Shown in pieces: positions 47,177 to 57,250 of a stretch of 64,000 nucleotides of DNA (position 1 is the first letter of the stretch; each line of letters opens with the position of its first letter). The DNA lies in the NCBI RefSeq assembly GCF_020514095.1, contig NZ_VTKY01000001.1:434001-498000 (forward strand). The letters run 5' to 3'. The notes under the pieces are model-generated. The model had not been told where the DNA came from, made no database searches, and was given only the letters and a program-made list of their open reading frames with translations. The stretch is from Synechococcus sp. MU1643. Its GTDB lineage: Bacteria > Cyanobacteriota > Cyanobacteriia > PCC-6307 > Cyanobiaceae. The position numbers and the translations under genes were made by a program.

Positions 47177-47222
47177 GTAGGCCCTTCAGGCCAGTGCCCA
47201 TCATACATCTCGGGGTTCACCC

Positions 47223-47531
47223 TCAGCGCATGTCGATGGCATTCAGGCGGTCCCGGAAGGATCTCGGCTGGTCATCACTGATATGAGGCGTGGCGGTCTC
47301 AACAACAGGTGTCGGTGCAGGTAAAGGTGCTGGTTCGGCAACCCTTGAGGGGGACGACCGTCGGCTTGTTCCGCGATTGCCTCCCAAGCTTTTCAGCTGC
47401 CCAGTGCGCTTGTCTCGATCCAGGGGTTTCTTGCGCAGATCTCCTTTCAGCTGGTTCAGCAGACGGAAATGTCCGGTAGAGCTGAACTTGCGCAGGAGAG
47501 CTGGGTCCCAGCTGGTGAATCTGTCAGTCAT
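47223..47531 (-). CDS. Small conserved hypothetical protein
   Basis: A 102-residue basic protein. The ordered N-terminus MTDRFTSWDPALLRKFSSTG and HFRLLNQLKGDLRKKPL is followed by a disordered Pro/Ser-rich middle and RSFRDRLNAIDMR. I recognise no domain. It lies between tRNA-Met and the divergent peroxiredoxin gene. Function unknown. Confidence 0.7.
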   Translation of the reverse strand: MTDRFTSWDPALLRKFSSTGHFRLLNQLKGDLRKKPLDRDKRTGQLKSLGGNRGTSRRSSPSRVAEPAPLPAPTPVVETATPHISDDQPRSFRDRLNAIDMR

Positions 47532-47589
47532 CGTCTGAGTTTATGGCGACGGGGGGCAACATCCGTGATAGGTTGAAACATGAATCTGG

Positions 47590-47619
47590 AAGTCGATTCG
47601 ACTACGTGTTAAGTCGATT
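47590..47619. promoter_or_regulatory. Direct repeat upstream of peroxiredoxin
   Basis: AAGTCGATT occurs at 47590-47598 and again at 47611-47619, a 21-bp phase that places both on one face of the helix. It lies 34 bp upstream of the peroxiredoxin ATG and is also divergent from the 47223-47531 gene. A regulator-binding role is inferred only. Confidence 0.45.
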
Positions 47620-47652
47620 GCGGCCTTCAGCTCACTCATTCTCTCCCCGAAC

Positions 47653-48255
47653 ATGACCGACACCGGTTGCTTGCGTGTGGGCCAGCAGGCCCCTGATTTC
47701 ACAGCCACCGCAGTGGTGGACCAAGAGTTTAAGGAAGTCACCCTGTCCCAGTACCGGGGCAAGTATGTGGTGCTGTTCTTTTATCCGCTGGATTTCACCT
47801 TCGTCTGCCCGACTGAAATCACGGCCTTCAGCGATCGCTACGCCGATTTCTCCAGCAAGAACACCGAGGTCCTCGGCGTTTCCGTGGACAGCCAGTTCAG
47901 CCACCTGGCCTGGATTCAGACCCCTCGCAATCAGGGCGGCCTGGGCGACATCAATTATCCCCTCGTTGCCGACCTGAAGAAGGAAATCTCCACGGCTTAC
48001 AACGTTCTTGATGACGCTGAGGGTGTTGCCCTGCGCGGTCTGTTCATCATTGACCCCGATGGTGTGATCATGCACGCCACCATCAACAACCTGCCTGTTG
48101 GTCGCAACGTGGATGAGACTCTTCGGGTTCTGCAGGCCTTCCAGTACGTGCAATCCAACCCCGACGAGGTTTGCCCTGCCAACTGGACTCCTGGTGAAAA
48201 GACCATGAAGCCTGATCCCAAGGGTTCGAAGGAGTACTTCTCCTCCATCGGCTGA
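47653..48255 (+). CDS. Typical 2-Cys peroxiredoxin
   Basis: Thioredoxin-dependent peroxidase of 200 residues. The peroxidatic C52 is in [13 protein letters not shown] and the resolving C174 in [17 protein letters not shown]. The C-terminal tail ([11 protein letters not shown]) resembles the sensitive, chaperone-capable class of chloroplast and cyanobacterial enzymes. It protects against H2O2 and alkyl peroxides. It has its own terminator, which lies inside the convergent UPF0182 gene. Confidence 0.96.
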   Translation: MTDTGCLRVGQQAPDFTATAVVDQEFKEVTLSQYRGKYVVLFFYPLDFTFVCPTEITAFSDRYADFSSKNTEVLGVSVDSQFSHLAWIQTPRNQGGLGDINYPLVADLKKEISTAYNVLDDAEGVALRGLFIIDPDGVIMHATINNLPVGRNVDETLRVLQAFQYVQSNPDEVCPANWTPGEKTMKPDPKGSKEYFSSIG

Positions 48256-48283
48256 TCCTTCAGTTAACCAAATTGGTATTTTC

Positions 48284-51043
48284 TTAAGCTCTGCCCGTCA
48301 ATCGGGTAGAGCTTTTTTTCATGAGTTGATCCAAAGCGAGATTTAAGTTCTGGTCCATGGCAATCAACCGTCCGTCACTGACAACAATTCTGGCTAATGA
48401 AGGTAGCCCCACCTTCCTAGTGCGCAAATACACCGGTTCCACGTAAAGGAGTCCGGAGCCAACGGGAAGCACAAGAAGATTTCCTTGCACGAGTTCTAGA
48501 TCGTCCTGATCCCAAAGGCCAAACTGTTCGCTTACATCTGGATCCTGATGAATAAGCGCCTGAACTTGTTCCGGGCCGAGGATAATTTTGTCCTTCGGAA
48601 AATCGATCAATTCCAATTCACCATAGTGATCACCGTCGTTTCGAGCCACCAACCACGCTGTAAGATTTGGCCGGGCTAGCGGGGTAAGCGGTTGGAGTAG
48701 AAGAAATTCGGAATTGTCGTTGCCTTGAACCTGTGCCGTGATGTGATACGGCTCAACATCAATTTTTTTTCCCCCATAGATCTCACTAGGAACCTGCCAA
48801 ACATCATCGCCGTTGTAGAAGATTTGGGGATCGGTAACGTGATATCGCTTCAGTTGATTCACTTGAACATTGAAGAAATCCTCAGGAACTCTGCGGTGAT
48901 CACGAACCAGTTGCGGCATTGCCTTCATTGGTTCAAATAAATCTGGGAAGATGCGTGTCCAGGCGCTCACAATCGGATCTTCTGGTTCTGAAATGAAGAA
49001 TTGAATGCTGCCGTTGTAAGCATCGACGATTGCCTTCACTGAGTTTCTTAAATACCGATCAGGATCATCTGGTGAGACCGCCGCGCTATAGGCCAGGGTC
49101 GTGCTGTGGGTGTACCCCTCAACAACCCAATACTGATGTTGTGGGCGTTGATCCGATGTCGCGTAGGTCGTGTTGGAACTGTCGAGCTCAGAATTGGGAA
49201 TGGAGATGAGATAGGGCTCACCACGAAAATCAATGAAGGGTGCAATCGCTTTGACGCGGCTGCGCACGTCACGCCTGATCAATAGTTTGGAATCAACGTT
49301 GATCGCGTTTGTGAATAGCAATCTAGGTTCATTCAGATAAACCGCTGCTGCGCACCGTTGGAGCCAAGATCTTATTGATACCCCACCTGATCCCTTGTAG
49401 TGCGTCATCACATTGATATCCCCTTCGGGGTAATCAAATTCCGCGATATCTGTCGGAGCGATGGCATAGGGGGAAGGGAGCATCCCGTAATAGAGCGCAG
49501 CATCGCCGACGGGAATTTCTTCCTGAACCTCAGATCGTTCAATACCCAATGCTGGATTTCCAGTAATTTTCGTTTCCGTGCCCAAACCTTTGATGAAATA
49601 AGAGGGGAGACCATCGTCCCTGCGTTCATTCACCGGACTAACGGTGAAGCCATAACCGTGGGTGAAGATGAAATGACGGTTCTGCCAAGTTTTGGAGCGA
49701 CGCGGTAGTGCGGATTGATCCAATTCGCGCGCCGAGACAATCACTTGCTGGGATGAATCGCTGTCTTGATTCAGCGGATAACGATCAACCGCTGCATTGG
49801 AAAAGCGGTAGTAGACCCTCAGCTGTTGCAATTGGCGGTTTGCTTCAAGCAGTGGACCGCTGTCCCAGAGACGGACATTTTCGAGAGTGCTGGCGCCTTG
49901 CTCACGATCAGCGGCGCTGAACCTTGAGGGGTCATCGACTCGACTCTTGATTTGATCCAAATGGAAGCCCCATTGCGTGGCCTCAATGGCATTTTTGAGA
50001 TAACGCTCTTGCAAAGCAAATTCTCTTGGCCGCACTACGAGCCAGCGGGTCAGAGGTGTGGCGACCATTTCCAGCGCCACGATCGACGCCAAGGTCAATG
50101 CAAGTCCCTGACGCAGCCGTCGCCGACAGGGCAACAGAATTGCAACAGCGATCAGCACGAGTAGGAGTGTGGCGACATCACGCAACGGCAGGGTGAGGTG
50201 AGCCTGCAGCCATCCCGCCCCGGCCACCAGGCCGTGTTGGGTCCACAGGAGCTGATGCCTCGATAACCACACCAGACCCGCTGCTCCAAGCAGCAGAAGC
50301 GCTGACAAGGACCTTATTAGCTGAATCTGTCGCCGCGAAAAGATTGGACTGGCCCAGTCAGAGATTGCTTTCAAACCAGCCAGAACACGCCAGAGCTCAA
50401 AGACGAGGGTGAATGCGGTACCCAAGATCAGCAGTTCCAGGGCCAGATGCAATCCGGCAAAGCGCCCCAACCCAAAGCTGAGATCGGCTGCAAGCAAGGG
50501 GTCTTTTGTGGATTCATCAGGAATCCAGAGGGCCAGCGACCAGATGCTCCAGGCGCGGCTCACGACAACGACCAGAGAGGCTGCAATGACTCGTGCCAAC
50601 CATGGCCTCAACCGCGGCCAGGCCATCGCCAGAGCTATCAATGACGCCTGAACGACTCCTGTAGCTGAGTCGATTCGAATATTCGGCCCAAGTTTTGGCC
50701 GCCACTCCCCCAGCTGAAACGGGTCATTGATGGCCAGCGCCAATAGATCCAGCGTTAGCGATGCACTGATCAGCACCACACCAGCACTGATCAACAGAGC
50801 AAATCCGTAGGACCATCCGGTCAGGCTTATCCCTTGGGATGTGCTCGACGTCTGTTGTTTGAATTGCCTGGACCAGGACCTGGCTACCAGCAGTGGCAGC
50901 ATGGCCAACCCAGCGAAGAGAAGCTGCAGAAACCAGCGCTTTAGAAGAACGTCAGTCCAGGCGAACTGATCGAACCAGAGCCACTCGATCTGCATCCGGG
51001 CTGCAACAACAACCAGCGGCAGCAGAGGGAGGAGGCGTCTCAT
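48284..51043 (-). CDS. UPF0182 family membrane protein
   Basis: A 919-residue protein of the UPF0182 (COG1615) family. The N-terminal third has about seven hydrophobic segments (LLPLLPLVVVAARMQIEWLW, FLQLLFAGLAMLPLLVARSW and others), and the rest is a large outward soluble domain (YFIKGLGTETKITGNPALGI, YWVVEGYTHSTTLAYSA). Function is not established. Its ATG overlaps the ftsH stop by 4 bp, so the two are coupled. Its 3' end doubles as the peroxiredoxin terminator. Confidence 0.9.
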   Translation of the reverse strand: MRRLLPLLPLVVVAARMQIEWLWFDQFAWTDVLLKRWFLQLLFAGLAMLPLLVARSWSRQFKQQTSSTSQGISLTGWSYGFALLISAGVVLISASLTLDLLALAINDPFQLGEWRPKLGPNIRIDSATGVVQASLIALAMAWPRLRPWLARVIAASLVVVVSRAWSIWSLALWIPDESTKDPLLAADLSFGLGRFAGLHLALELLILGTAFTLVFELWRVLAGLKAISDWASPIFSRRQIQLIRSLSALLLLGAAGLVWLSRHQLLWTQHGLVAGAGWLQAHLTLPLRDVATLLLVLIAVAILLPCRRRLRQGLALTLASIVALEMVATPLTRWLVVRPREFALQERYLKNAIEATQWGFHLDQIKSRVDDPSRFSAADREQGASTLENVRLWDSGPLLEANRQLQQLRVYYRFSNAAVDRYPLNQDSDSSQQVIVSARELDQSALPRRSKTWQNRHFIFTHGYGFTVSPVNERRDDGLPSYFIKGLGTETKITGNPALGIERSEVQEEIPVGDAALYYGMLPSPYAIAPTDIAEFDYPEGDINVMTHYKGSGGVSIRSWLQRCAAAVYLNEPRLLFTNAINVDSKLLIRRDVRSRVKAIAPFIDFRGEPYLISIPNSELDSSNTTYATSDQRPQHQYWVVEGYTHSTTLAYSAAVSPDDPDRYLRNSVKAIVDAYNGSIQFFISEPEDPIVSAWTRIFPDLFEPMKAMPQLVRDHRRVPEDFFNVQVNQLKRYHVTDPQIFYNGDDVWQVPSEIYGGKKIDVEPYHITAQVQGNDNSEFLLLQPLTPLARPNLTAWLVARNDGDHYGELELIDFPKDKIILGPEQVQALIHQDPDVSEQFGLWDQDDLELVQGNLLVLPVGSGLLYVEPVYLRTRKVGLPSLARIVVSDGRLIAMDQNLNLALDQLMKKSSTRLTGRA
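48287..48319 (+). terminator. Rho-independent terminator of peroxiredoxin, inside the UPF0182 coding end
   Basis: AGCTCTGCCCG (48287-48297) pairs with CGGGTAGAGCT (48303-48313) with one mismatch, followed by seven T (48313-48319). The whole element lies in the last dozen codons of the minus-strand UPF0182 gene, whose stop is at 48284-48286. Confidence 0.88.
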
Positions 51044-52899
51044 GGGAGGCCAGCGATGTCTCGGAACCGATCACCGTTGATCGTTTCCTCGGCAATCAAA
51101 ACGTCCACCACTTGATCCATCAACTCACGGCGTGGCTCCAGCAAAGCGATGGCTTGTGCCAGAGCACTCTTGGCGAGCTGGCGGATTTGAGCATCGATGG
51201 CCTGGCCTGTGGATTCGGCGTAACTCGGCCGTTGGTTGAACCAGTCGCGTCCAAGAAACACTTCCGAACCCGGGCCCTCAAGGGCCATGGGCCCGAGGTT
51301 GGAAAAGCCGAAGCGCGTCACCATCTCTCGTGCGAGTTGAGCCACCATCTGGAGATCTCCACTGGCCCCCTGGGTGATCTCGAGCGATCCGAAAACCACC
51401 TGCTCTGCTGCCCGCCCACCGAGGGCCACCACCAGATCAGCCAGGCAGGACGAGCGGGTAATCAAACCGAAATCCAGAACTTCCTCATCGGGCATGAAAC
51501 GGGTGTAACCACCGGCTCCGCCACGGGGAAGAATCGTGACCTTGTCCACTGCGTTAGCAGCCGGCAGAAGACTTGCCACCAGGGCATGGCCAACTTCGTG
51601 GTAAGCGATGAGCCGTTTTTTGGCGCTGTCCTGCAAGGGGCGATTGCTGAGCCCCATGGTGATCCGCTCCAAGGCCCCCTCCAACTGGAACTGACCGATG
51701 CGCAGCATGTTCTGGCGCGCCGTGAGGATCGCCGCTTCGTTCAGCAGATTGGCCAGATCTGCACCGGAAAATCCAGGAGTTCGGCTCGCCCAATCCGACA
51801 GCGAAACCGAGTCATCGAGGGGTCGTGTTCGCGCATGCACGGCGAGAATGGCCTCGCGACCTCGGCGATCAGGAAGGCCCACCTCAATACGCCGGTCGAA
51901 GCGGCCTGGACGCAGCAATGCGGCGTCAAGAACGTCGGCACGGTTTGTGGCCGCCAGCAGAATGACGCCCGAGTTTTCCTCAAAACCATCCATCTCCGTT
52001 AGGAGTTGGTTGAGGGTCTGTTCGCGTTCATCGTTGCCGCCGCCGATGCCAGCACCCCGCTGGCGACCAACCGCATCAATCTCATCGATGAAAACAATGC
52101 AGGGAGACTTTTCCTTGGCTTGGCGGAACAAATCGCGAACTCTGCTGGCGCCGACACCCACAAAAAGCTCAACAAACTCTGAAGCCGCGATCGAGAAGAA
52201 CGGCACGCCCGCCTCCCCAGCAATCGCCTTAGCAAGAAGCGTTTTCCCGGTTCCAGGGGGCCCGACCAACAGAACCCCCCGCGGGATCTTGGCGCCAAGC
52301 CGAATGAAGGCCTCAGGCTGCTTGAGGAAGGTGACCACCTCCTCAAGTTCAAGCCGCGCATCGTTAAGGCCGGCTACGTCTTCAAAACGAATCTGCAGGT
52401 CTTCCTGAGGTTTTAAGCGAGGTTGACTTCGCCCAAAACCCAAAGCCCGATTTGCCATCTGAGCTGAACGCTTCAGCAGGAGTGATAGGCCGACCAGCAC
52501 CAGCAGAACCATCACCAGGGTCCCGGCTAGTTCGCGTCCTGCTTGTTCACGGCGGATATCAACAACCGTCAGAGGCGTGCCAGAGCTCTCAGCTGCTCGA
52601 AGGATTTGGTTGTCGTTGGCGAAAACGGGAACGGTGACCTTTCGGCCATCGTTGTATTGGACCCTGACCTCCCTGCTGCCCGGTACGAGATCCAACTGTT
52701 TGATCTCTTTTGCATCGATATCGTTCAGCAGGGTGGAATAACTCACCGCGTCCTGCTTTGTCCAAAAACCCTGCATCGAGGAAGGTTGAACCTTCTGAGG
52801 GGCCGCGGAACCACTGGAGCCGTCCGAACCTGGTGCCACGTCGTCGCTGCGCTTCACGGAGCCTAGCGATTTGACGCAAGGGGGTTCCAAACGAGACAA
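51040..52899 (-). CDS. ftsH: ATP-dependent zinc metalloprotease FtsH
   Basis: Membrane AAA+ protease that degrades damaged membrane proteins, including photosystem II D1. The extracytoplasmic FtsH-ext region spans about residues 48-120, there is one membrane segment at 124-143, Walker A GPPGTGKT at 213-220, Walker B IVFIDEID near 268-275, and the zinc site HEVGH at 434-438. The start is a TTG. The N-terminus before residue 48 is Ser/Asp-rich and has no hydrophobic helix, so the usual first membrane segment seems absent; GTG at codon 15 is another possible start. It is divergent from rpmF. Confidence 0.95.
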   Translation of the reverse strand: MSRLEPPCVKSLGSVKRSDDVAPGSDGSSGSAAPQKVQPSSMQGFWTKQDAVSYSTLLNDIDAKEIKQLDLVPGSREVRVQYNDGRKVTVPVFANDNQILRAAESSGTPLTVVDIRREQAGRELAGTLVMVLLVLVGLSLLLKRSAQMANRALGFGRSQPRLKPQEDLQIRFEDVAGLNDARLELEEVVTFLKQPEAFIRLGAKIPRGVLLVGPPGTGKTLLAKAIAGEAGVPFFSIAASEFVELFVGVGASRVRDLFRQAKEKSPCIVFIDEIDAVGRQRGAGIGGGNDEREQTLNQLLTEMDGFEENSGVILLAATNRADVLDAALLRPGRFDRRIEVGLPDRRGREAILAVHARTRPLDDSVSLSDWASRTPGFSGADLANLLNEAAILTARQNMLRIGQFQLEGALERITMGLSNRPLQDSAKKRLIAYHEVGHALVASLLPAANAVDKVTILPRGGAGGYTRFMPDEEVLDFGLITRSSCLADLVVALGGRAAEQVVFGSLEITQGASGDLQMVAQLAREMVTRFGFSNLGPMALEGPGSEVFLGRDWFNQRPSYAESTGQAIDAQIRQLAKSALAQAIALLEPRRELMDQVVDVLIAEETINGDRFRDIAGLP

Positions 52900-52926
52900 T
52901 CTCGGTTTGGAAATACATCAGGCGCA

Positions 52927-53103
52927 ATGGCCGTCCCGAAGAAGAAAACATCCAAGGCCAAGCGCAACCAGCGCAGCGCCACCTGGAAGGGCAAGGCAGC
53001 CATTGCCGCCCAGCGCGCCATGTCCATTGGCAAATCTGTGCTGAGTGGCCGTGCTCAGGGATTTGTCTACCCGGTGAGTGAGTCCGAAGACGCCGAAGCC
53101 TGA
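52927..53103 (+). CDS. rpmF: 50S ribosomal protein L32
   Basis: A 58-residue ribosomal protein, [20 protein letters not shown] at the start, ending SESEDAEA. The zinc-binding cysteines of some L32 proteins are absent, as is common in cyanobacteria. It is divergent from ftsH (27 bp between starts), and its 3' end overlaps the convergent glycerate kinase gene by 37 bp. Confidence 0.96.
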   Translation: MAVPKKKTSKAKRNQRSATWKGKAAIAAQRAMSIGKSVLSGRAQGFVYPVSESEDAEA

Positions 53104-54044
53104 TCCGCACCCTGGAGGTGGATTCGTCTCAGGTTTCGATCTGGATCCACCTCCAAAACAACATCCGCTCGCATTTTTTGAAAACTGCTCGATGGCAGCG
53201 AGCAGAGAATCATGCGGACGAATCTATCCAGTTCGGAATTGGAAAGTGATGCACCCCGTTCCGCCTGAAGGGTGGCTTCCTGTTGTCGTTTCCATCGCCA
53301 TGGAGCGTTGAAGTCTGTCGCTCGCAGTTGCCAGAGTTGATCGAAACAACTCCAGGTGGCTTCGTAGAGGGCGAGCACAGGTTGCAGCTTCTGGCGCCAC
53401 TCCAATTCCTGCGACGACAGGGGGATCTCGAGATGGGGCTCAACTGCCGTTGGGTCGGCACTTGATCTGCATCCCACAAACCAACCCTCAAAAATCAGCA
53501 GGTCGGCATCGCAACGGCGCCAACCGCTGCGATCTCCACGTCCTTGTCGTTTGGCTTTGTCGAAGCAGGGCATCAAGACGTGGTCACCCTGGCGCCATGC
53601 CTGGAGACAATTCTGCAAAAGCTCCAGGTCATGGCTGCCAGGAAGTGCGCGAGGCACACCCCAGGGGTTGCCGCGTGTGGCCGCATCAAGCCGTTCGGCC
53701 TCGAAATAAAAATCATCCAGCGACACCACCTGGATGGAGAGGCCAAGTGCCTTTGCCGCGGCTTCAATCCATAGCCCCAGAGTGGTCTTCCCACATCCCG
53801 GCAAAGCACTGAGTCCGAGCAGACGGCGCTCTCCCAGCCATTGTTCCCCCAGACTCAGAACAGGCAAACCAACTGACCACAGCCAATCCGGTGCAGCTTT
53901 GGGATGCCAGTGATCGAGGGCGACCCGATGACGCCCGGAATTGCGCTGTTGAGCAAACCAACTTTCGACGTTGCCCAACCCGAGATGCTGAAGCAACCGT
54001 TGCTGATCGCTGCTGGGAATGACACGTTGACCCTCAGGATCCAA
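53067..54044 (-). CDS. glyK: D-glycerate 3-kinase (GLYK, plant type)
   Basis: Phosphorylates D-glycerate to 3-phosphoglycerate, closing the photorespiratory cycle. About 325 residues. The P-loop sits in [16 protein letters not shown], with [15 protein letters not shown] and the [12 protein letters not shown] segment of the kinase fold; the family is shared by cyanobacteria and plants. I take the TTG at 54044 because a GGAGG lies 9 nt upstream; the frame extends to another TTG at 54122, inside the Ycf20-like gene. It overlaps that gene by 11 bp. Confidence 0.88.
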   Translation of the reverse strand: MDPEGQRVIPSSDQQRLLQHLGLGNVESWFAQQRNSGRHRVALDHWHPKAAPDWLWSVGLPVLSLGEQWLGERRLLGLSALPGCGKTTLGLWIEAAAKALGLSIQVVSLDDFYFEAERLDAATRGNPWGVPRALPGSHDLELLQNCLQAWRQGDHVLMPCFDKAKRQGRGDRSGWRRCDADLLIFEGWFVGCRSSADPTAVEPHLEIPLSSQELEWRQKLQPVLALYEATWSCFDQLWQLRATDFNAPWRWKRQQEATLQAERGASLSNSELDRFVRMILCSLPSSSFQKMRADVVLEVDPDRNLRRIHLQGADQASASSDSLTG

Positions 54045-54345
54045 CTTTGAACGCCTCCAGAACAACGGCGTAAACAAATCCAAGCCGCAGGTTGTCGAGC
54101 CAGGGAAGACGACGACGCCCAAGAACCATCAATTCACAGGCGATGAGTGCACAAAACGCCGTATATGTCCTCAGCTGAACAGCGTCCAGGATGTAAACGG
54201 GGAGGTTGCTGCCAATAAAAAATCCAAGCAGAAGCAGTAGCAACGTGGCGCTGCGGCGCCACCAGGGTCCAGACCAAGAACGACGGATCCCTGCACCCCA
54301 ACTGTTTTGAAGCCCCGCCAGACGTGTGCGCTGGATTGAGCTCAT
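54034..54345 (-). CDS. DUF565 / Ycf20-like membrane protein
   Basis: About 103 residues with two or three hydrophobic stretches (RSATLLLLLLGFFIGSNLPV; YTAFCALIACELMVL) and the PWLDNLRLGFVYAVVLEAFK end characteristic of Ycf20/DUF565. A role in thylakoid non-photochemical quenching has been suggested for plant relatives; its role here is inferred. Its ATG overlaps the HAD gene stop (ATGA), making a tight HAD-Ycf20-glyK unit. Confidence 0.85.
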   Translation of the reverse strand: MSSIQRTRLAGLQNSWGAGIRRSWSGPWWRRSATLLLLLLGFFIGSNLPVYILDAVQLRTYTAFCALIACELMVLGRRRLPWLDNLRLGFVYAVVLEAFKVGS

Positions 54346-55121
54346 CGATCCGGCACCGACAGCAGGGTCTCCAGATACTTCAGCGTCACTGCCCCCTCCT
54401 GGCAAGAGGCACCCGAAAGGACGGTCGTTGGTTGTCCAGGGTCCCCCAGGTGTTCCAACACTGCAGCTGCCTCGTCACAGGAATTACGCAGGGCTTCGGC
54501 ATCCCAGGGGGAGGGGGTCAGCAGACATCGCAGACCTGCGGCTCTTGCGGCCGAGAGACCAGCAGCAGAATCTTCGACAGCGAGGCTGGCAGCACTGTTG
54601 GCCCCACTGCGTTTGAGAGCGAGAAGGTAGCCGTCCGGTGCTGGCTTGCCTGAAGCAACGTCATCCGATGCCACCACTCCATCAAAGCTAGGGATCTGCT
54701 TCTGGATCTGTTTCAGCAGTGCCATCACCGACGCCGTTCCGCTGGAGGTGACGATCCACTGCTTCACTCCGGCGTGGCTCAGCTCATGCAAAAGCCTCTT
54801 CACACCGGGGCGCAGATGAACGTGTCCTTCGTGGACCCGTTCCAAGTAATGCAAGCGTTTGCGATCACGCACCTGGTCCAGTTGGTCCTGGCTGAGGGTC
54901 ATCCCACAGGCTTCAGCGTGAAACTTCACTCTGCGGATCCCGCCAGGAATCGCCAGAAGCTTGTTGTACAGCTCTTCATCCCACACGAAGGGGAGATCCA
55001 GTTCTTTGAAGGCCATGTTGAAGGCCGGTCGATGACCGCCCATTTCCGTGTCGGCCAAGGTGCCATCCACATCCCAAAAGACCGCCGAAAGTCTGTTCAC
55101 CTTGAGGAGCAGCAACGCCAC
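54342..55121 (-). CDS. HAD-family phosphatase, CbbY-like
   Basis: A 259-residue haloacid dehalogenase hydrolase of the CbbY/Gph group. The nucleophile and acid-base pair is D17-V-D19 in AVFWDVDGTLADTE, motif II is VTSSGTASV, and motif III/IV is GKPAPDGYLLAL and LAVEDSAAGL. CbbY relatives dephosphorylate xylulose-1,5-bisphosphate, a Rubisco inhibitor. A GTG seven codons downstream (55100) could also be the start. It shares an operon with Ycf20-like and glyK. Confidence 0.88.
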   Translation of the reverse strand: MALLLLKVNRLSAVFWDVDGTLADTEMGGHRPAFNMAFKELDLPFVWDEELYNKLLAIPGGIRRVKFHAEACGMTLSQDQLDQVRDRKRLHYLERVHEGHVHLRPGVKRLLHELSHAGVKQWIVTSSGTASVMALLKQIQKQIPSFDGVVASDDVASGKPAPDGYLLALKRSGANSAASLAVEDSAAGLSAARAAGLRCLLTPSPWDAEALRNSCDEAAAVLEHLGDPGQPTTVLSGASCQEGAVTLKYLETLLSVPDR

Positions 55122-55153
55122 AATGCTGGGACATCACCCCTTATTGCGTTCCC

Positions 55154-57052
55154 TTGCCGGCTGTTCCGCTCCATTGGTCCTGGTCCCTTCCAGCCGTTGT
55201 GGAACCATCCCCACTGCGAGGGCTTGATTTGCCGCTGGCGCTGCGCTGTGTGCTGCGGCGAAGGGGATTCAGCTCAACATCCGAGGCCGAGAGATTTCTC
55301 TCCCCTGGTGATCTGCCACCCACTCGCGATCATTTCCCCGATCTCGATCAGGCCTGCGCCCGTCTGGTGGCTGCCTGCCGATCTCGTGAGCGTGTCGCCA
55401 TCTGTGGTGATTACGACGCCGATGGGATGACTAGTACAGCTCTTTTATTGCGGGCGTTGGCCCCGCTGGGTGCTCAGCCGGAGCCAGCGATTCCGTCGCG
55501 GATGGAGGAGGGATATGGCCTCAATCCCGCCATGGTGCAGCGCCTCTACGACGATGGAGTACGGCTTCTGGTAACCGTTGATAACGGAGTAGCCGCGAGG
55601 GAAGCCCTTGAACTGGCCGCGAGTTTGATTATGCAGGTGATCGTGACCGATCACCACACCATCCCGGCGGAACGGCCGCCAATGACCGCACTCATTCACC
55701 CGGCCACCACTCCGGATGGCTCGCCCTACCGGGGCTTGGCAGGTGTGGGCCTGGCCTATGTGCTTGCCAATGCCGTTGCCGAGGTGCTGAACAAACCAGA
55801 GGCCATCCGCGTTGCCCGGGATCTTTTTTGTATCGGCACGGTTGCCGATATGGCTCCGCTGGTGGGGGCCAACCGCAGTTGGTTGCTCGAGGGGCTGAAC
55901 CACCTGCACCGTTCCGATTGCAAGGGCTTGCAAGCACTTCAGCGCCTTGCCGGTTTGGGAGAACGCCCGCTGACAGCCGAGGACATTGGGTTTCAGCTTG
56001 CACCACGCATCAATGCCGTCGGTCGTCTCGGCGAGCCGAAGCTTGTCGTGGATCTGCTCACAGCTGAGGATCGTGATTCAGCGATGGCCCTGGCACGCCG
56101 TTGTGATGATTACAACCGTCAGCGACGGGACCTCTGCGACGCGATTGAAGCGGAGGCAGTGGCTCTGGTGGAAGCGGAGAGAAATGAGGCACTTCCGTCC
56201 TTTCTGCTGCTGGCCCAAAGTCACTGGCACCACGGGGTGATTGGCATCGTGGCTGCGCGTCTGATGGAGCGTTATCACCGACCCACCGCTCTTCTGGCCG
56301 GTGATGGTGATGGAAGCCTGCGGGCTTCCGTGCGGGGACCGATCGGTTTCGCTGTGGATCGTGCCCTCTCCAATTGCAGTGATCTGTTGAACCGTTTTGG
56401 AGGCCATCCCGCTGCAGGGGGATTCACCGTGAGAGCTGAGCTAGTGAACGCCCTGCATGAGCGCCTCTGCGCCGAGGCCGATAGCTGGCTTATCACCCAG
56501 ACTCAGGGGCGTCCCGTGCAGCCTGACGCTCTCCTGCAGTTGAAGGATGTGAACTGGGATCTGTGGCGCCACCTGCAATCTCTGGCCCCCTTCGGCATCG
56601 GTCATCCGAAACCGCTGTTCTGGTCACGGGGAGTGAGCGTTGAGGATCGACGCGACCTCAAGGGAGGACACCTGGCCCTGACGCTGCGCCAACGGGAGAG
56701 TGAGCGTCGCGCCATTGCCTGGCGATGGGATCCATCGGCATCTGTCCCCGAATGCTGTGACGTGGCCTACAGCATTTCGGTCAACCGTTGGCAGGGCGAA
56801 CAGCGTCTCCAACTGGAGCTCAAAGCAATCCGCGCCCATACCGAGTTGGTGATGATTGATCGCGGCACACGGCAATACATCGCCCGCAGGACGGAAAGCA
56901 CAGGGCTGACGCTCACCAATGGCGAGGGTGAGACGCTTCAGGCGAGCATCGAACAAGAAGAATCCCTCACCAGTGACGACGACCTGGCGAGGGATCAACG
57001 GGTGATTCAGTTGATCGAAGAAGCCTGTCTGGGATTGGGGCTTCGTCCTTAA
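55154..57052 (+). CDS. recJ: Single-stranded-DNA-specific exonuclease RecJ
   Basis: A 5'-3' ssDNA exonuclease for recombination and mismatch repair, 632 residues, TTG start. The DHH phosphoesterase motifs are CGDYDADGMTST (D86, D88, D90), TVDNGVAAREAL and VTDHHTIP; the DHHA1 region includes GGHPAAGGFTV. The C-terminal OB-like part ends with an acidic tail. It is divergent from the HAD gene and convergent with psb30, with 9 bp between stops. Confidence 0.95.
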   Translation: MPAVPLHWSWSLPAVVEPSPLRGLDLPLALRCVLRRRGFSSTSEAERFLSPGDLPPTRDHFPDLDQACARLVAACRSRERVAICGDYDADGMTSTALLLRALAPLGAQPEPAIPSRMEEGYGLNPAMVQRLYDDGVRLLVTVDNGVAAREALELAASLIMQVIVTDHHTIPAERPPMTALIHPATTPDGSPYRGLAGVGLAYVLANAVAEVLNKPEAIRVARDLFCIGTVADMAPLVGANRSWLLEGLNHLHRSDCKGLQALQRLAGLGERPLTAEDIGFQLAPRINAVGRLGEPKLVVDLLTAEDRDSAMALARRCDDYNRQRRDLCDAIEAEAVALVEAERNEALPSFLLLAQSHWHHGVIGIVAARLMERYHRPTALLAGDGDGSLRASVRGPIGFAVDRALSNCSDLLNRFGGHPAAGGFTVRAELVNALHERLCAEADSWLITQTQGRPVQPDALLQLKDVNWDLWRHLQSLAPFGIGHPKPLFWSRGVSVEDRRDLKGGHLALTLRQRESERRAIAWRWDPSASVPECCDVAYSISVNRWQGEQRLQLELKAIRAHTELVMIDRGTRQYIARRTESTGLTLTNGEGETLQASIEQEESLTSDDDLARDQRVIQLIEEACLGLGLRP

Positions 57053-57061
57053 GCGATGCGA

Positions 57062-57169
57062 TCAGAGCGCGCCGCGACGATAGAAGAGGATGAAGATGAC
57101 AGCAGGACCGGCAATGGTGATCATCGCCAGGGCGGCAAAGTTGGCGATCAGGTGAATGTCAAAGCCCAT
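57062..57169 (-). CDS. psb30: Photosystem II protein Psb30 (Ycf12)
   Basis: A 35-residue single-helix membrane protein starting [20 protein letters not shown] and ending [10 protein letters not shown]. The AGPAVIF motif and basic end match Psb30/Ycf12, a photosystem II subunit next to cytochrome b559. It is convergent with recJ. Confidence 0.88.
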   Translation of the reverse strand: MGFDIHLIANFAALAMITIAGPAVIFILFYRRGAL

Positions 57170-57250
57170 GGCGTTGCAGCGCTATCCGAAATCGTTACGC
57201 CTCCCAGGCTACGGGGCTCTGTCCCGAGTGCGACGGATTTGTTCTGATCT

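Noticed and set aside
50893..52002. 369-codon plus-strand ORF
   Set aside because: Antisense to ftsH and UPF0182, both clearly real.
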